Assembly: GCA_012064415.1 (NCBI GenBank)
Contig: SSNU01000077.1
Location: 76,849-140,848, forward strand
DNA: 64,000 nucleotides
Reading direction: 5' to 3'
From: Gyrodactylus bullatarudis
Lineage: Eukaryota > Platyhelminthes > Monogenea > Gyrodactylidea > Gyrodactylidae
Below are positions 42,386 to 56,500 of this stretch, piece by piece. How positions within the stretch are numbered: the stretch's first letter is position 1; every line of letters begins with the position of its first letter. The position numbers and the translations under genes were made by a program. The notes below the pieces were generated by a model. The model saw only the letters and a list, made by a program, of their open reading frames with translations. It made no database searches and was not told where the DNA came from.

Positions 42386-44477
42386 GACTAAATTAATATT
42401 TCACAATCTTTTATATGGTAAGGGGGAAACAATAGTTTTTCCGGTAATGTTCTGGTTCGGGAACGACGCAAATTTTATTTACGGGCGAATTACACATGAG
42501 CCAATGAAAATCGAGAGGGTCTCTGAGTACTTTTCAATTCTTATTATGGTCTATTTAGATATATTCATGTGTATAATCAATCTATTCTAGAACTAGTCTA
42601 TTCTCAATACAATTGTGTATGTCCTAGTTGAGGAACGAATCTTAATTTAATCATCTTTATCTTTATTTTCTTATTTGATTTTAATCAACAATAAGTTTTT
42701 CTAGACTTATCTTAGCAAGCCCAATTCCCATTAAAATTAGTGTCTTGGGTGTCTGATCCAAAGTGAAAGTTATTTTTTCTATTTTGATCTTTTCCGGAGG
42801 CTTCTGAAAGATTTAGCTGAAAAAAATCGGCATGTTGTACGAGGTATCGGTCACATGTTGAGATGTATGAGACTAAGCTGGGCAAACGTAAATATCATCG
42901 TGGGAAATGAATGGATGCTTATGACCGAGAGACCAAATGTATTCGACTGGAAATTGTTACAGAATAATCAAATGGTTCTCGGGAACTTTACAAGTGAGAA
43001 TATATTCTTAGGCTCAACATTAATCTGTGGGCCATGTTTTTTGATGTATTGCCAAGGTCAAATTAGCATACATCAAAAAAATTCTTCCTAAATTGGTCGA
43101 CCAAAATAGGAACAGAGTGAAATCTTCCAGAATTGTGCAAATTCCTAAATTGCGCACAACATATACACTGTTTTTAGTTTCTACATTACACGTAACATAT
43201 ATAGTATATAGCCATTACTTTTTTGTTTCATCTTTGGTGACTTTGGCTACTTGGCCACCTTCCACATAAAATAAGAATGTGCTATTGCATAACGTGATAG
43301 ATGAGTGACATTTATCAGCCCACTTAATCATTATCAAAAATTTTTAATGTATCTTATGATTTTCCTGAGCAATTTAGCACATAGGACTTTCTCATCGACC
43401 AACTGAGAATTACTGACTGGAACCTTCTTTTTCAGATGACTGAAAAAATATCTTTGATAAATTTACTATGATTTTAAAATACTTTTTTTATTATTATCAC
43501 ATATGTTTTTTATCAGGAAATTGATAATATTAACGTTTTTTTAAATATGAAATATAATAACTATCCATCTTCTGCTTTTGCTCATTTGTTATCGAATAAA
43601 ACGTATCCTGTTACGATTTCCTCATTGTATAGGTTGTATACTTTTGATTTAGTATTATTATTATCCTCATAAAAATTTTTTGTACACCTTTATAAATATT
43701 ATATGCAATGAGTTAATAGCATGGAGCTTAACGTAAAGCCACCAATTAAATAAGGTATGATTTGGTTTTATGGAATAGGTTAGAACAATGATTGGTTTCT
43801 TTCATGTTTCTTGGAATCATTTCAATGAATTTGTAAAAAGTTTCATACATCCTGAGCGTACATTAAGCACACACAATTTTTCGATTTGCTCAATTGCGTT
43901 TCTTTCCTATGGATGTGGCTCGAAACGTATGTACGCATGTTGGGACAAATATGTATAATATACATTTTATATTCTATCCAAGTAATCAGTACGACATTTA
44001 AAAAATAACTTGAAATCTTTTGTTTTCCTTTAAAAATGGAGGTTCTTTATCTTGTTTGAAAATTAAAATGAGATATTTTACAATATTTTTTCATTACAAT
44101 CATTGAAATTTGATGTAATTTTTTCGGATGATTTTTTTTCTATTTATGGTGAGAGAACTAACAAATAAACCAAGAGTTTCATTTTTTCAACAAAAAAAAC
44201 AAAAATAAATAAATGAACAGAACCAAAAAAGAAAATGTGGCTCTGAAAAAAGGGGAAAGGAGGATTGGTGCTTGGTGTATATTGGCTTGATTTTGCTATT
44301 TTACATAAAGTAATAAAATTTTTTGACGTTTTTCATTTGGTAAAAGTTTGTAAGGCTGCAGGAAATATCTCCTCTGGATTGAAATCTAATTTTGAAATAT
44401 ATATAATTACTTGAAAGTAGAAATATGAATTTAAAATATAATTCTACTGTATGAACGAAAGTCTATTTTATGATTTG
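42386..44477. other. intergenic; one doubtful plus-strand frame
   Basis: Sequence 3' of the REPTOR gene. A frame at 42855-43091 (MRLSWANVNIIVGNEWMLMT, VFDWKLLQNNQMVLGNFTSE) has more protein-like composition than its surroundings, but no start, splice context or family could be assigned. Nothing else is supportable. Confidence 0.35.
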
Positions 44478-44480
44478 GCA

Positions 44481-44486
44481 TTTATT
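44481..44486 (-). terminator. polyadenylation signal of the REPTOR gene
   Basis: AATAAA on the minus strand about 40 bp past the stop codon. A GTAAGT donor lies one base after the stop, so a spliced 3' UTR is an alternative. Confidence 0.5.
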
Positions 44487-44523
44487 CAATCAAATTAAAA
44501 TTTCTAATGAAACCACACTTACA

Positions 44524-47500
44524 TTAGGCAGATCGAATATTTTCGTCAATTTTGCAATCATCAGTGTAACTCTTGTCAACTTTTTCAGGCGATGTGAAAC
44601 TCAGATTGATGCTCGTTCCATCCAAGGGAGTTGATGAATTTGAATCATTGCCAGACTTTTGATGACTTCCTGGATCAACTGAAAACATTGATGAGGTCGA
44701 AGCTGATGAAGGATGATGGAGTTCTGACGATTGAGTATGTTGCTGTTGACTGTAATATGAAGCAGTCGATGAGAATGGCGCATCAGGATCATTTGTTGTC
44801 TGAGGAGTTGTGCCAATTCGGCCGTTTGAGCCATTCGAATCGTTTAGCATTTGGCTAAAATCTGTACTTGAGTTACACTAGGAAAAACAATTAAAATAAT
44901 CTCGTGATTTTTTCAAAAATAACAGGAAAAAAATGTTAGACTCAAACTTCTTATAATGAATCTACTCACTCCACCGTTTGCTGCAATAATGAGAGAATTT
45001 TGAGCTGATGATAAATAAGCTACGGCAGCAGCTTCATTCGGATCCATTTCATACATGCCTTGGTCATGGAATAGGAATTGAGATCCATCTTCACTCTGTT
45101 GTTTCAATGGATCGTTAGGATTGTTAATTGAAGCCTGATCAGGATTATTAGGATCTTGCGAGCCTTGATTTGTCTGATGATCTGTTGAGGAGAGCAAATG
45201 ATAATTTGAATAGATGAATGAGTTTTGATCTGGTTGTTGCTGTGATTGCTGATACTGATGGTGATGGTTTACTGAAGTTAAATCCAAGGGATTACCTTGA
45301 ACTTGATTGCTCATAGATCCATCAAAGGTTATGTACTCCTGTATACTTTGATGATGAGCTTGATTCATTGTAGGATCACTGACTGAGCTGGTCTGTGAAT
45401 AATCCAAGTAATGTGTCGGATGAGACTGTTGAATATTACCATTATTAGGCAAAAGGCACGTATTTTTGCATGGATTCATCTACAATTATTAAATTTTATA
45501 TTAAAGTTAGTTGATATGAAGTTGGATATCTATGATTTTTATAGGAATCTCAATTTTTTCATCAAGAAATCGAATATGTTGAAGATTTTTAGGAATCTTT
45601 CTGATGTTGCCCACTTTTACCATATGAAGAAAAAAATTCTGATAAAAATTATTTTTATGAAAATATAGCCATTTTTCAAATTTTAATTTGGGGCCAAAAT
45701 CCCATTTTTCGAACTTTGAGCTGAAAAATTTTATTGATTTGAAAGTTTGAGGTCGATCATAAGAGGTTTTTCAGGATCAAGATTAGACGAGAAAGTTGAC
45801 TAGCACTGTCAAATTACCGACAGTTTCCCCATTGAATTTTCGAAATTTCATTGATTTTCAAGTAGTGAAACTGATCAAAGAATCGAAATTCCGCTCACAA
45901 ACGATAATGTGATTATGCATAAGATCAGATTCAGTTGAATTGATTTTCTTGTCTAATCTTGATCCTAAAAAAACTCTTTCGATCAGTCTCCCATTTTCAA
46001 ATCAACAAAATTTTTCTGCTCAAAGTTCGAAAAAATGGGAATTTGAAAAATGGCCATATTTTTCATAAAAATAATTTTTTTCTTCAAATGGTAAAAGTAG
46101 GCAACATGAGCAGGATTCCAAAAAATCTTAAAAAATCGAGATTTCTGTAAAAATCATAGATTCCCAACTTTATTTCAATTATCTTTACAAAAATTAAATT
46201 TTAAATGCCAATTCACAGTTCAAACTGTGTTAATAAACTTGAAATAAAAAGCTGAATATTATATAAGTATCAAAACCTGTTTTTCTAATGTATGAAATAC
46301 GCTGAAGAGAGTAGATTATTCAATTGAAAATCTATCCTGAAGTAGATAAACTTACTTTGGTAGAATATTTTGTTTTATGAGAGTTTGGTGTGGCGCTTCG
46401 ACTGTTTGACTCAGAATAACACCCATTTCCTTGGTTGTTATTATTTATTGAGTCAACCGTCAAAGGATTTGTCGATGAGAGCCTCTTGAGTAGATTTGAT
46501 CGTGTCTGATTAGATCGGGAAAGTTGGAGGACTTCTTCTACAAATGGATCTGTTCGTCCAGCGACCAGAGTGGCTGTGAATTAAATTAATTAGAAATCTT
46601 TTAAACTCAAATCAATCAATATAAAAAAATTCTTTTCTAATCAAAACGACCTTTTTGGGAAGAATTTAAAATGTGCTATTTTTGCTCAATTATTGTACAA
46701 ATTGAAGATTTTTTAGAACTTGGATTACAATTCAAGATAACTTTTTAATCGTGTAAACTTATTTTTATTAAGAGGACATAATGTTATATAATTTTGTTTT
46801 GAATCGATAAATGCGCAATATTAACACCAGAAAGGTTTTTCAATTTGAAATTCACTTCCAAAAAAGTCAATTTTAATCAAGAACCTTTTGCTCTTGTTAA
46901 ACTAGTTGAATTAGGTTTTTGATCGATTGATCACCTGGCAATGTCCAAGAAACTCTCAAATTTCTGATCCAATTAAAAAAACATAGGTCAGCCATGTCAA
47001 ATAGAGTTTTAATTTTTAAGCTCTAAAAAAGGTTAGACGGGTTATTGATTCTCTGTCTCACACAACATTGAGGTTGTTTTGATTTTTAAAATTAAAAATT
47101 ATGAGTTTTAAAACGTATAAAAATATAAATTAAAATCTACTCTAAAATTATAATACAATGGTCAATGATAAACTATAATGATCTTGATTAAATGACTCAT
47201 CCACAAGTTTAGGAAACATCATAAAGATTCTGTATTCAACATCCTACTATTATATCAGGATAAATAATTACATTTTGTATAATGTTCATTCATGGATAAA
47301 GAGTCTACTTTCTTCATGGAGTACGTATGTCGAAATTAAAAATTAGAATGTTTGTTTAAAAGTCGGAAGATAATAGCCAAATTCTCATTGAATCGTTACA
47401 TTTTATGACACTAGAATTTAATGATCAATATAACATCCCCCGATGATAATATGGATAGTTTATAAAATTATATTGCAGTACTGAGACTATGGCACATTAT

Positions 47501-50500
47501 CGGTTTAAGAATTTGAGAGTAATTTAATTTCGCTTTTAAAGATCCATATTGACTAGGGTAGGGTGAAATTTTTAACCTTATATTAGTACCAACTTTTCTT
47601 ATAGAGCTATCAATTCTAAGCATTAATTTTTATAAAAGCATTATGTCATTTAGTTTTAAAAATTCAGAATTTTTCAAATCCCCACTCCATTTTCAGTAAA
47701 TTTTTACTACGCAACCACTAAAATCCGGAATACCTTGACCATTCAATGGATTTCTTAAGTTTTATCTTCAAAAATAGTAATCTTATCAGCATCATGAAAG
47801 TCTTCGTGATGAATTTTGTTGTTTGATCATGTCCGTGGGATAAATGGGCAATGACACAATGGAGAGTGACTTTCACGCAAAACATGATCTGAGTACTAAA
47901 TTTTATCAGAAAAGTAAGTACTCTTGTGAGTTGTTCGGAGAAAAAATAATTGTCACTCTAGGCTAATATTGACTATCAGATAAATTTACAATAAAGCGCA
48001 ATTTTTTAAATAAAAAACCCGATCTACTTCTATGATCCTAATATGGAATAATAATCTGAAACAATACTGGATCATAAATACTCACTGTGAATTGTATTTT
48101 TGAGATTAAGAGCTTGCTCGTAGAGACTTTCACCGGGAACAATGATTGTTTGATGTGACTCTGGATTACTTTTATCATTCCTCTTGCGTTTCCTTGACGA
48201 GTTGTTACCACTAGCAGCCTGATTAATTTCAAATGTATCCTCAAAACTGATTGTGGCTGTTGAGCCATTTCGTTTGGCAATGAGGATTTGCTTCAACTGC
48301 GTGATAATATTTGCAAGTTCACCTAGAAAATTTTAGAAATTAGAAAACAGAATTTTAAATCAAAAATAAAATTTACTCGAGTAAAAACAAAGATTTTATT
48401 TCAATAAGCCAACCAGCATTTTGGTTATACATGAAATATATAATTTTGTAACAATTCCCATTTCTCAGACATAGATTTACATCATAAATGGAAAGACTAT
48501 CATTATCTACTCAAACTCAAAATGTTTTCCCTCCTTTACCAGAGTAGAAAGGATTTCTTTTTTCCTAATACACTCTGAGAATTTATAGTTAGCCGAGGCA
48601 TAAATCTTTGCTGAAAATATATATAACATTGAGATAGTTTTTTTGACAGTCGATAAAAACTTAACAATTTCAATAAAACCTTATCAAGATTTTCACTTTT
48701 CTCAATGGTTGACAAAATATAAAGTGTGGGCAAAATATAAGTAAACACATTCAATTTTCAAATTTTTAACTAAAAATATTTTCATCTTGATAAAATCCTC
48801 GAGAGAGTTTGATAGTCAATTAAGGGATAGTTTTTAGTATGAAACAGATAAAATTTTATCAAATAACTGGTTTACCAAAGCTAAACAAAGAAAGTTCTCT
48901 CACTCAAAAATTACTCAAAAATTTTTTTGGAATTTTTTCTTTCATATAATTTCATCTGAATATGATTTATATTGAAATTCCCACCTACTGTTGAGTAGTT
49001 TAAAGTTAAATTTCGTCAATAAGAAGATTTATCTGGAAATTAATTGATACGAATATTCACTGAGTATTACATTATTCAGTTAATGTCAAAAGGGATATCT
49101 TTCATTCGATTTGGTTAAAAAAACTTAGATATTGAAGATTTAAGATGAAATCAAGGTTGAAATTTACCCCATTTCCAAGAAAATCTTGATAGATCTTATT
49201 AGCCATAAAAACTATACCTTTTTCTGAATTAACTATTCAACTACATAAATCTTATCATCTCTGAACATTGATAAGTTCAATAATTTCGATCAAACATGAC
49301 CTCTGGAAATGGTTAACCATGGAGAGATGGTAAATAGTCGATTTTTAAACACAGTTTTCTCCAAGATTCAGGCCTTTACCTAGTTAATAGGAAGATGGGA
49401 ATGTGTGAATTTTACAAAATCCTCTATTTTTTCATCAGGAAATCAAATTTGATCAATATTTTGGAATCTAGATCATTCACCATGATGGTGTTCCAAGATC
49501 CCAGGCAAGTTTATCACAATTTTTATGGTGATATGAAGTGATCACTTTCTCATCGACAAAAATTATCAACTCAAAAAAATGAAAATTCGAAATTAGATAA
49601 ACCCATAAAATTTATATCAATTGATATTTAAATAAATCCCATCTGTAATGAACTAGCTTTAGATAGATAATAAAATACATTAGAATTTTGATATGATATG
49701 AAATCATGAAATAAATTCAAACTTTGAGAAAAGAATTAGGGAACATTTGGTACTCGTGAAATATTCCGAATGACATCATGTGTGTTATCTAAATGAAATT
49801 TTTTATTACTGTCCGTTTCTAGCCTGCCTTTTCTTCTATCTATTCTTAATGCTATGAATTCCTTCAAGACAGTTTCATTCTTCCATTAAAAAGAAGATAT
49901 TCTCTTGACATGGACATGTAAGAAAGTGATGAAGTAAAAAGCTGACTTGAGTCTATACATAATCAAGATTTATGCAGTAATAAAAATAATGATGAAAAAC
50001 TGTAGATTGATTTCTCAAGGGACTTCTCATTTCATTCTAAAGGAGAAAAATTCATCTTGATTAATTTGTTAACTAATAAAAAAACATTCTTTTTTACTTT
50101 TGAACATAAGTATACTTCTACTTATAAGTAGATGCACAATTAAATTTTTATTTTTCCCATTCAAATGAAATAATTTTATCTGTTTTATTGTTCTTCTATT
50201 AGAAATATAAATAAATAATAATTTTTCGCTCTGGAGGTATTTTTTATCGAGCTCCAAAATACTTTCAATTGAGCACTTCAAAAACGAATTATCCTGATTA
50301 CGTGGTAAGAAAAATTACAGACGATTACCCTTAAATGAGTATTGCATGTCGGTATTTTAGGGGATTTGTACCATGTCTACTAAATGGACTCATAAATAAT
50401 GCACTACAATATTTTCTAGAATTAGCTCATTGATTTATTTTGAATGAATCCTAAACTTTATGTATACCAACAGTACTATGGTAGACATTTATATACTTAT

Positions 50501-53500
50501 AATATTGAATATATGGAATAATGTTATTCTCTAGGCATTTAACTGCGCACTTTCATAGAACCCAAGCGTTTCTTCTTTTACAAATAATATAAAAAATTAT
50601 ATATATAAATCCAACGTTATATATCAAGTATATATTATATATGATATATATATTTTAGACAGAGAGAATTGAAAATACTTCTTTTCTTCATCTTGTTCGC
50701 TTGTTGTTGTATGCAGAGTGTATCTAGATTCCTCTCTATATATAGTTTTTACAAAGAAATAAAAATCTATTGTATAGAAAGAAGGAAAGAGGGGTGGGTT
50801 ATGAACATACATACAAATGTTTAATATATGTTACAACAAATAGACACACTAACATTGGAAAGAGATTGGAACATTTATTAAAAATGAAATAGGTATCGAA
50901 TTAAATTTTTTTAATTCGATTTTTTTCAATCATAGAGAAAAAATTATTCTATCTGCCTATCCCAACAGTGGTAGGGATAGGAGATCAATAGAAATGAAGA
51001 AATCTTTTTACAAGCAAAAATTTTTTTTCACATTCTTAGACAGGTTATGGATTTCATGGAAAAGAATCTTGTAAATATATATTCGGCAAGACTTTTATAT
51101 TGAAATTTATGAATTATACGCAAACTTAGAAGAGGTCTTGATTTATATTTAGCGAGTTGACTATGGCCATTAAAAAAGTCAATTTGAAGATCTTTTCCAA
51201 TAGAGGCCATTAAGAAGAAAAAGATTTTTAATTCAGTTTAATCCGTGTCTGGAAAAGGAATCTAAAGGTCAACCTTGATTGCCAACGTTAGTAAATTAAG
51301 TTTTTATTTTTTTTATTTAAAACTCTCCTTATGCCTTTACACATGATGCCTTCATTAACCTTTTTTCAAAGCTAATCTCCACCTATCTATTAGGGATAAT
51401 ATTGAAAGAAAACCAACCCAACTCCTTAGTGTGTGTAGCAAGAATATTATTTTTTTATTTGTGTTTAATTTTTTTAAATAGAATGAGAGAATTTCTACAC
51501 GCATTCTATGGACTGAGAAATAGAAGGAGCTAATAAAATTTTTTTATTTTTTAAATACAGTCAATGGAAAAATCCGTGTAGAATCTGTATATTCATTCAA
51601 CAATAAATCGAATAATAATTCAAAAAAATCCTATTTTTACAAATAACCCTATATTTCTCAGAAACAAAATGATTTTTTCGATTCCATATGATCTCCCAAA
51701 AAATTAATTTGATCAGATTTTTTGACGAGTTTGAAGATTTGAAGTGATTAGATACTGGAATCAAAATTAGACAAAAATTCAAATTTAGCCGAAGAGTTTA
51801 AAGGAAATTCGTTATTTTTAAGAAGAAATTGAACTTTTTGAATCTTGGGTCATTTCCCTAGGAATTGCTCGATTTACCACAATAATGACAAATTTCTGTT
51901 AACCTCTTTGATGATATTTGAATCTTTTGTCTCAAATATCAAATATTGGTGTTATTTTATATTAAATTTTTTTCTGAAATTTTTTTTATTTCAACGACTC
52001 ATGCGGGTCATTTCATAACGGAACCCAAAAAATAATTTTGTTTCTGGAGAAATATATCGGGTTTTCTGTATAAATACTGTTTATAAAAAATAGTAAGTTA
52101 TCATATTCTTGTCGATAAGGTTAACCCTTTGGGTGCCGAATCTATTTCACAATGTGTAAATTCAAACTAAAAACAAAACTCACAATATTCTAATCCAAGA
52201 CCAGTGTATTTGATTTTGTTAGACTCATGGAATGCCTTCTTTTTCAATCGACAAATTCTGTAATGAAAAGAGTATATGAGAGATCGGTGTAAAAATTGCC
52301 AAGAACATTTGATAGATTCTACATGTCTAATGCAACTATTGAATTTCTTTAGAGTATGCACATTGTATAATAATTATCGAATAATTTTTCAGAGAGTATA
52401 TAACACATAATAATAGAACAACATTGCTCAAATGCCATAGTTCAAAAAGAAAGCAGATGACATTTGAGTAAAACTATATAAAAGAAGAACTATTTTTGAT
52501 TGACATTGTAATCGATAAATCTTCATTTTCAGAGAGAACAACAAACAACATGAACTCAACTTTACAATGTCCAAAAATCTAGAACATGTTACGGTATTTT
52601 TTTAATTAGAAGAAGCTCAAAAGTATTTTTGTTACATTAGAAAAAGTGAAAAATTATCAAAAAGAAATCAGAAAAATGTTGGGAAATAATCTCAACTTTT
52701 TTTTCTCCACGGTAATATAATTTTAATAACCCCTTGATGATAAGGATGAATTGACCTTAGCAGAAATGTTCAGGATGAACACTTCAAAATTAAATTGTAG
52801 TGGATGTAAATCTAGAGAAGCCAGTGCGTTATATATTCTGGAGTGTGTGTGTGTAGGTGTGAAAAAACCCCTAGCTAACTTTCGTTTCCTACATACAAAG
52901 ATTTACATAGAAAGCCATGACTATGAAGAGACCTATCCATATCAAAAAGACTTAATCAAAATAATTTTCTCTCATAAAAAAGTGCCTACATTTTCTCGTG
53001 TTATTTTTTCAGAGAGAGAGAGAGAGAGCGAGACGATGAACATACATTTCTAAAAATAGCAGACCTCGTATTGATTAGATATTGATTTTTTATCTGATAA
53101 TGATTGGGGAACATCTTTCACCCTTTCATGACGATTATTCAGAGATTAGTAAAATTTGATTTATTTTTAAATCTACTTATTAGTAGATTGAAAATTCAAT
53201 GGAAAACCAACTTCCTTAGATGGGATAAAAATAATCCTTTTTGAAGAGAGAGAATTCCCACTAGAATCTCATTTAAAATCGTTTCATATCAATTTTGAAT
53301 CTTTTTCTCGATAGGGTTAATGGATAGACTTATAATTATACCTATTTTAACAGACACTTACTTGCTAGCCAGTTTATTTTTTTCCCGTTTAGCTTCTTCA
53401 ACACACCAGGATTGTTCAATGGCTGAAGATGGGTCGAGAGCTGCAAGTGAACCTTGATCTATGCGAATGTTCATATTTTGGGGACAAGAATTTTGGTTTT

Positions 53501-56500
53501 GTGCCAATATTCCTGATAAACTGTTTGCATTTGGACCGTTTACGCCTCCAGTCATTATTATCTCGCCTTGACGAGCAATTTGCCCACTGAGTCGCTCAAG
53601 TTCATCACCCATGAGACGAAGTCTGAATTTTTTATTTAATCAGTTATACAAATTAGTTTAAAAAGTGTATTAGATTTACCTGTTAATGTTTGGGGTTACA
53701 TCATTACCATCACCACGTCGCAGTTTAGAGCAATGCACAAGGTCTTGACGCTTTTGGACAGGATCTTCAAACACAACAAGTGGATAACCGGGTAGAGATT
53801 GACTTGCTATTGGACAATAACTTAGGGAACTTCGACTGGCTCCACTTGTTGACATGTCGTAAGAGCTTGGGGATGAACTGCCTAACGGTGAATCAACTCC
53901 CTCTCCAACAAGCTTGACAGCTTTTGGACCTTTACATTGAGCATTATACTGCCAAAAATAGACAGTTGTAGTTAACGCCCCAGTGGAAGAATCGTTCGAA
54001 GCTAAAAATACATTTATTTATCAACTAATTTTATTCAAATTTTCATTCCCTAGTTGTTTATATAGAGAAAATGTTGAAAATTCATAGAAAAAATTTTTAG
54101 ACATTCTCATATTCCTTGGGAAAATCTTTATTGTTAAAATATTTTAACGGTAGTGACAAAAAAATGATAATTTTCCTTTTCATAAAGTACCTTTGACCTT
54201 TTTTCAATATTTCCACAAGAAATTTATCATAACTAAATAACTAATTATTTATTTATTTGTTTATGTTGTTAAGACAATAAAAAGCTCATTTAAAGTTTTC
54301 TTTAGTTACCGACTTGTTTTATTATTTTGCTTACACTCGAATGTGTAGATCAAAAGTGTTAATTAATAAAGAGAGGTTATTTAGCCTAAAAAAATTGAAA
54401 ATTATATAGCTCAAGAGTTGAGCAGTTGAGTAAATCACACACAACTGCATGCCAGACTGTCAGACAAACTCTCTCTAATTCTATGTAGCTGTGATCATCA
54501 TATTTTCACATCTTTTCAAGCCAAGAAAAATTAGAGTGTGTGCAAAAGCATATGAAGGTCCAAAATTTTGAACAACTTATTTTGTTTTCTATATGAAAAA
54601 AAGAATAAAATCTTGATTGATCGGATGGAAAGGTTTTTTATTCATTTTGGTTGTGGTCGCTCTTTTTTTCAAGGGGGTTCTTTTCCTCATACCAATACTA
54701 TTTTTTGGCCTAATTTTATGACTTTTGCATTACGTATTTAATCCTTTTGTTTATCCTTTTGAAATCATGTGAAAAGTTTTACAAAATACTCTAATAATTT
54801 TCCAACATAATACTGTAATGTAATGAAAACTTGGATCATTAAGGGGAAAAAAGGGGAAATATACGCAAAAGTAAGATATCCATCTAGGATGAAGAGAGAG
54901 GTACTTCCTCCTCAAATCTCATTTCTAATGTATATTTTTTAATACAGTAATAGGAAATATATATGTATTATAAATAGAAGAACATATAGATAAGATCAAA
55001 ATGTATGCAAAAAGTCAAACCAAGTTATGTCTTTTTTGTACAATATAACTGAGCTTGATAAATAATAATTAAATCGTGAGACTTTGAGATCCCGCACCAA
55101 CCCATCTACTCATTGTTTCCATGTTGAAGATTTTTATTTTGGATAAGGTCGAATGATATATCAAAACTCTATCTTCTGCAGTGCTTTAGTTAGTATTCGT
55201 TTTATTTTTCATTTGAGAAATTAACTCTATATCAGTCTTGTTGTATCTTAGCTTGCTCGCTTGTTATTCAAAATATTGCGCATTTAATATCTTCTCTTTT
55301 TCTCGTTGGTACAAAAAGCAGAAGAAAACTAATATACACGAGAATTTATGTTTTTTTGCTGAATAACAAGAAATAGATGCAATGTGAATGAATAGGAAGG
55401 AAATTTCTATTGAGAGGGAAAAATGTATGCACTACCTTCTATTGCTACTACCCCATTTTAAAATGTAGAAATATTTTTTAATATTCTGTTTTAAAAAAAT
55501 CCTTTGGTTTCTATTCATTCATAAATCGCGTACAATTTAGAAACTTGAAATCGAATCGATTTGAAAAGACTTGAGCCAAAACTAATTTGCGAAGTTATCA
55601 TTTATTAACATCCAAAACAGGGTCAACAACATTTCAGAGATTTTGATCCTAGTTCAACATAATAACCTGGATCTTTGTGTGAGAAAATTTTGAGGAAATA
55701 TTGAAAACAAAGTCAAACACACTTTCAATATTTACATTATCATAAATGTTCCGGATTGAATGAAAAATTATTTTATCTAGCCATATACCGGGTCATAGAA
55801 AGGTCATCATCATTATGTGACATGTGCGCCCAGATGAATACATCTTTTCAAATTTCATCCACTTGAACGAATCTCTATAAAGGCAATGTATATGTGTATC
55901 CCATGTTAAAGAAAAAGTGTAGACACCAGGGTAAATTTCTAGTGATTATTACATCTTGATATGTGATTATATCACTTATCTGTAATATTTTCTGCTCTAT
56001 CTGAGGTCAAAAAGGCTTCTTTTTACTATGGTAAAATGCTTTCTTCTTCAGATTTTCTTTTTTTCTAGTATTTTTCATGTTTTATAGAGTACAGAATGAT
56101 GTTATGTTTATTTTACTCTGTCTTACATATCTAAACATGAATTGCAAGTACACTTTAAGAATTATAGAGAATAATCAAATAAAAATATACTAGACAGTTC
56201 TCTATGTCTTTAGAATAGTTTTGGCAGAAAAAGAAATATTCATTAGAACGCTCTTGTGTACAAGTTACATGCCAAGAATTTGATTATACTAATAAAGTAA
56301 ATACAGCTCAAAACCTTGAAAAGGGAAATTTTTATAAGAGAAATGTTATTCTGTGCTCATATTGTGCTTATATTGTGATAAATAACTTACTGGAATTGGT
56401 ATCTTCATGGGTAATATCTTGACTGAGAATTGAGTTAGTTGATGTCTTCATAATTCCACTTATTCCATTAGATATGGAAGATAATTTGAGATTGAAATCT

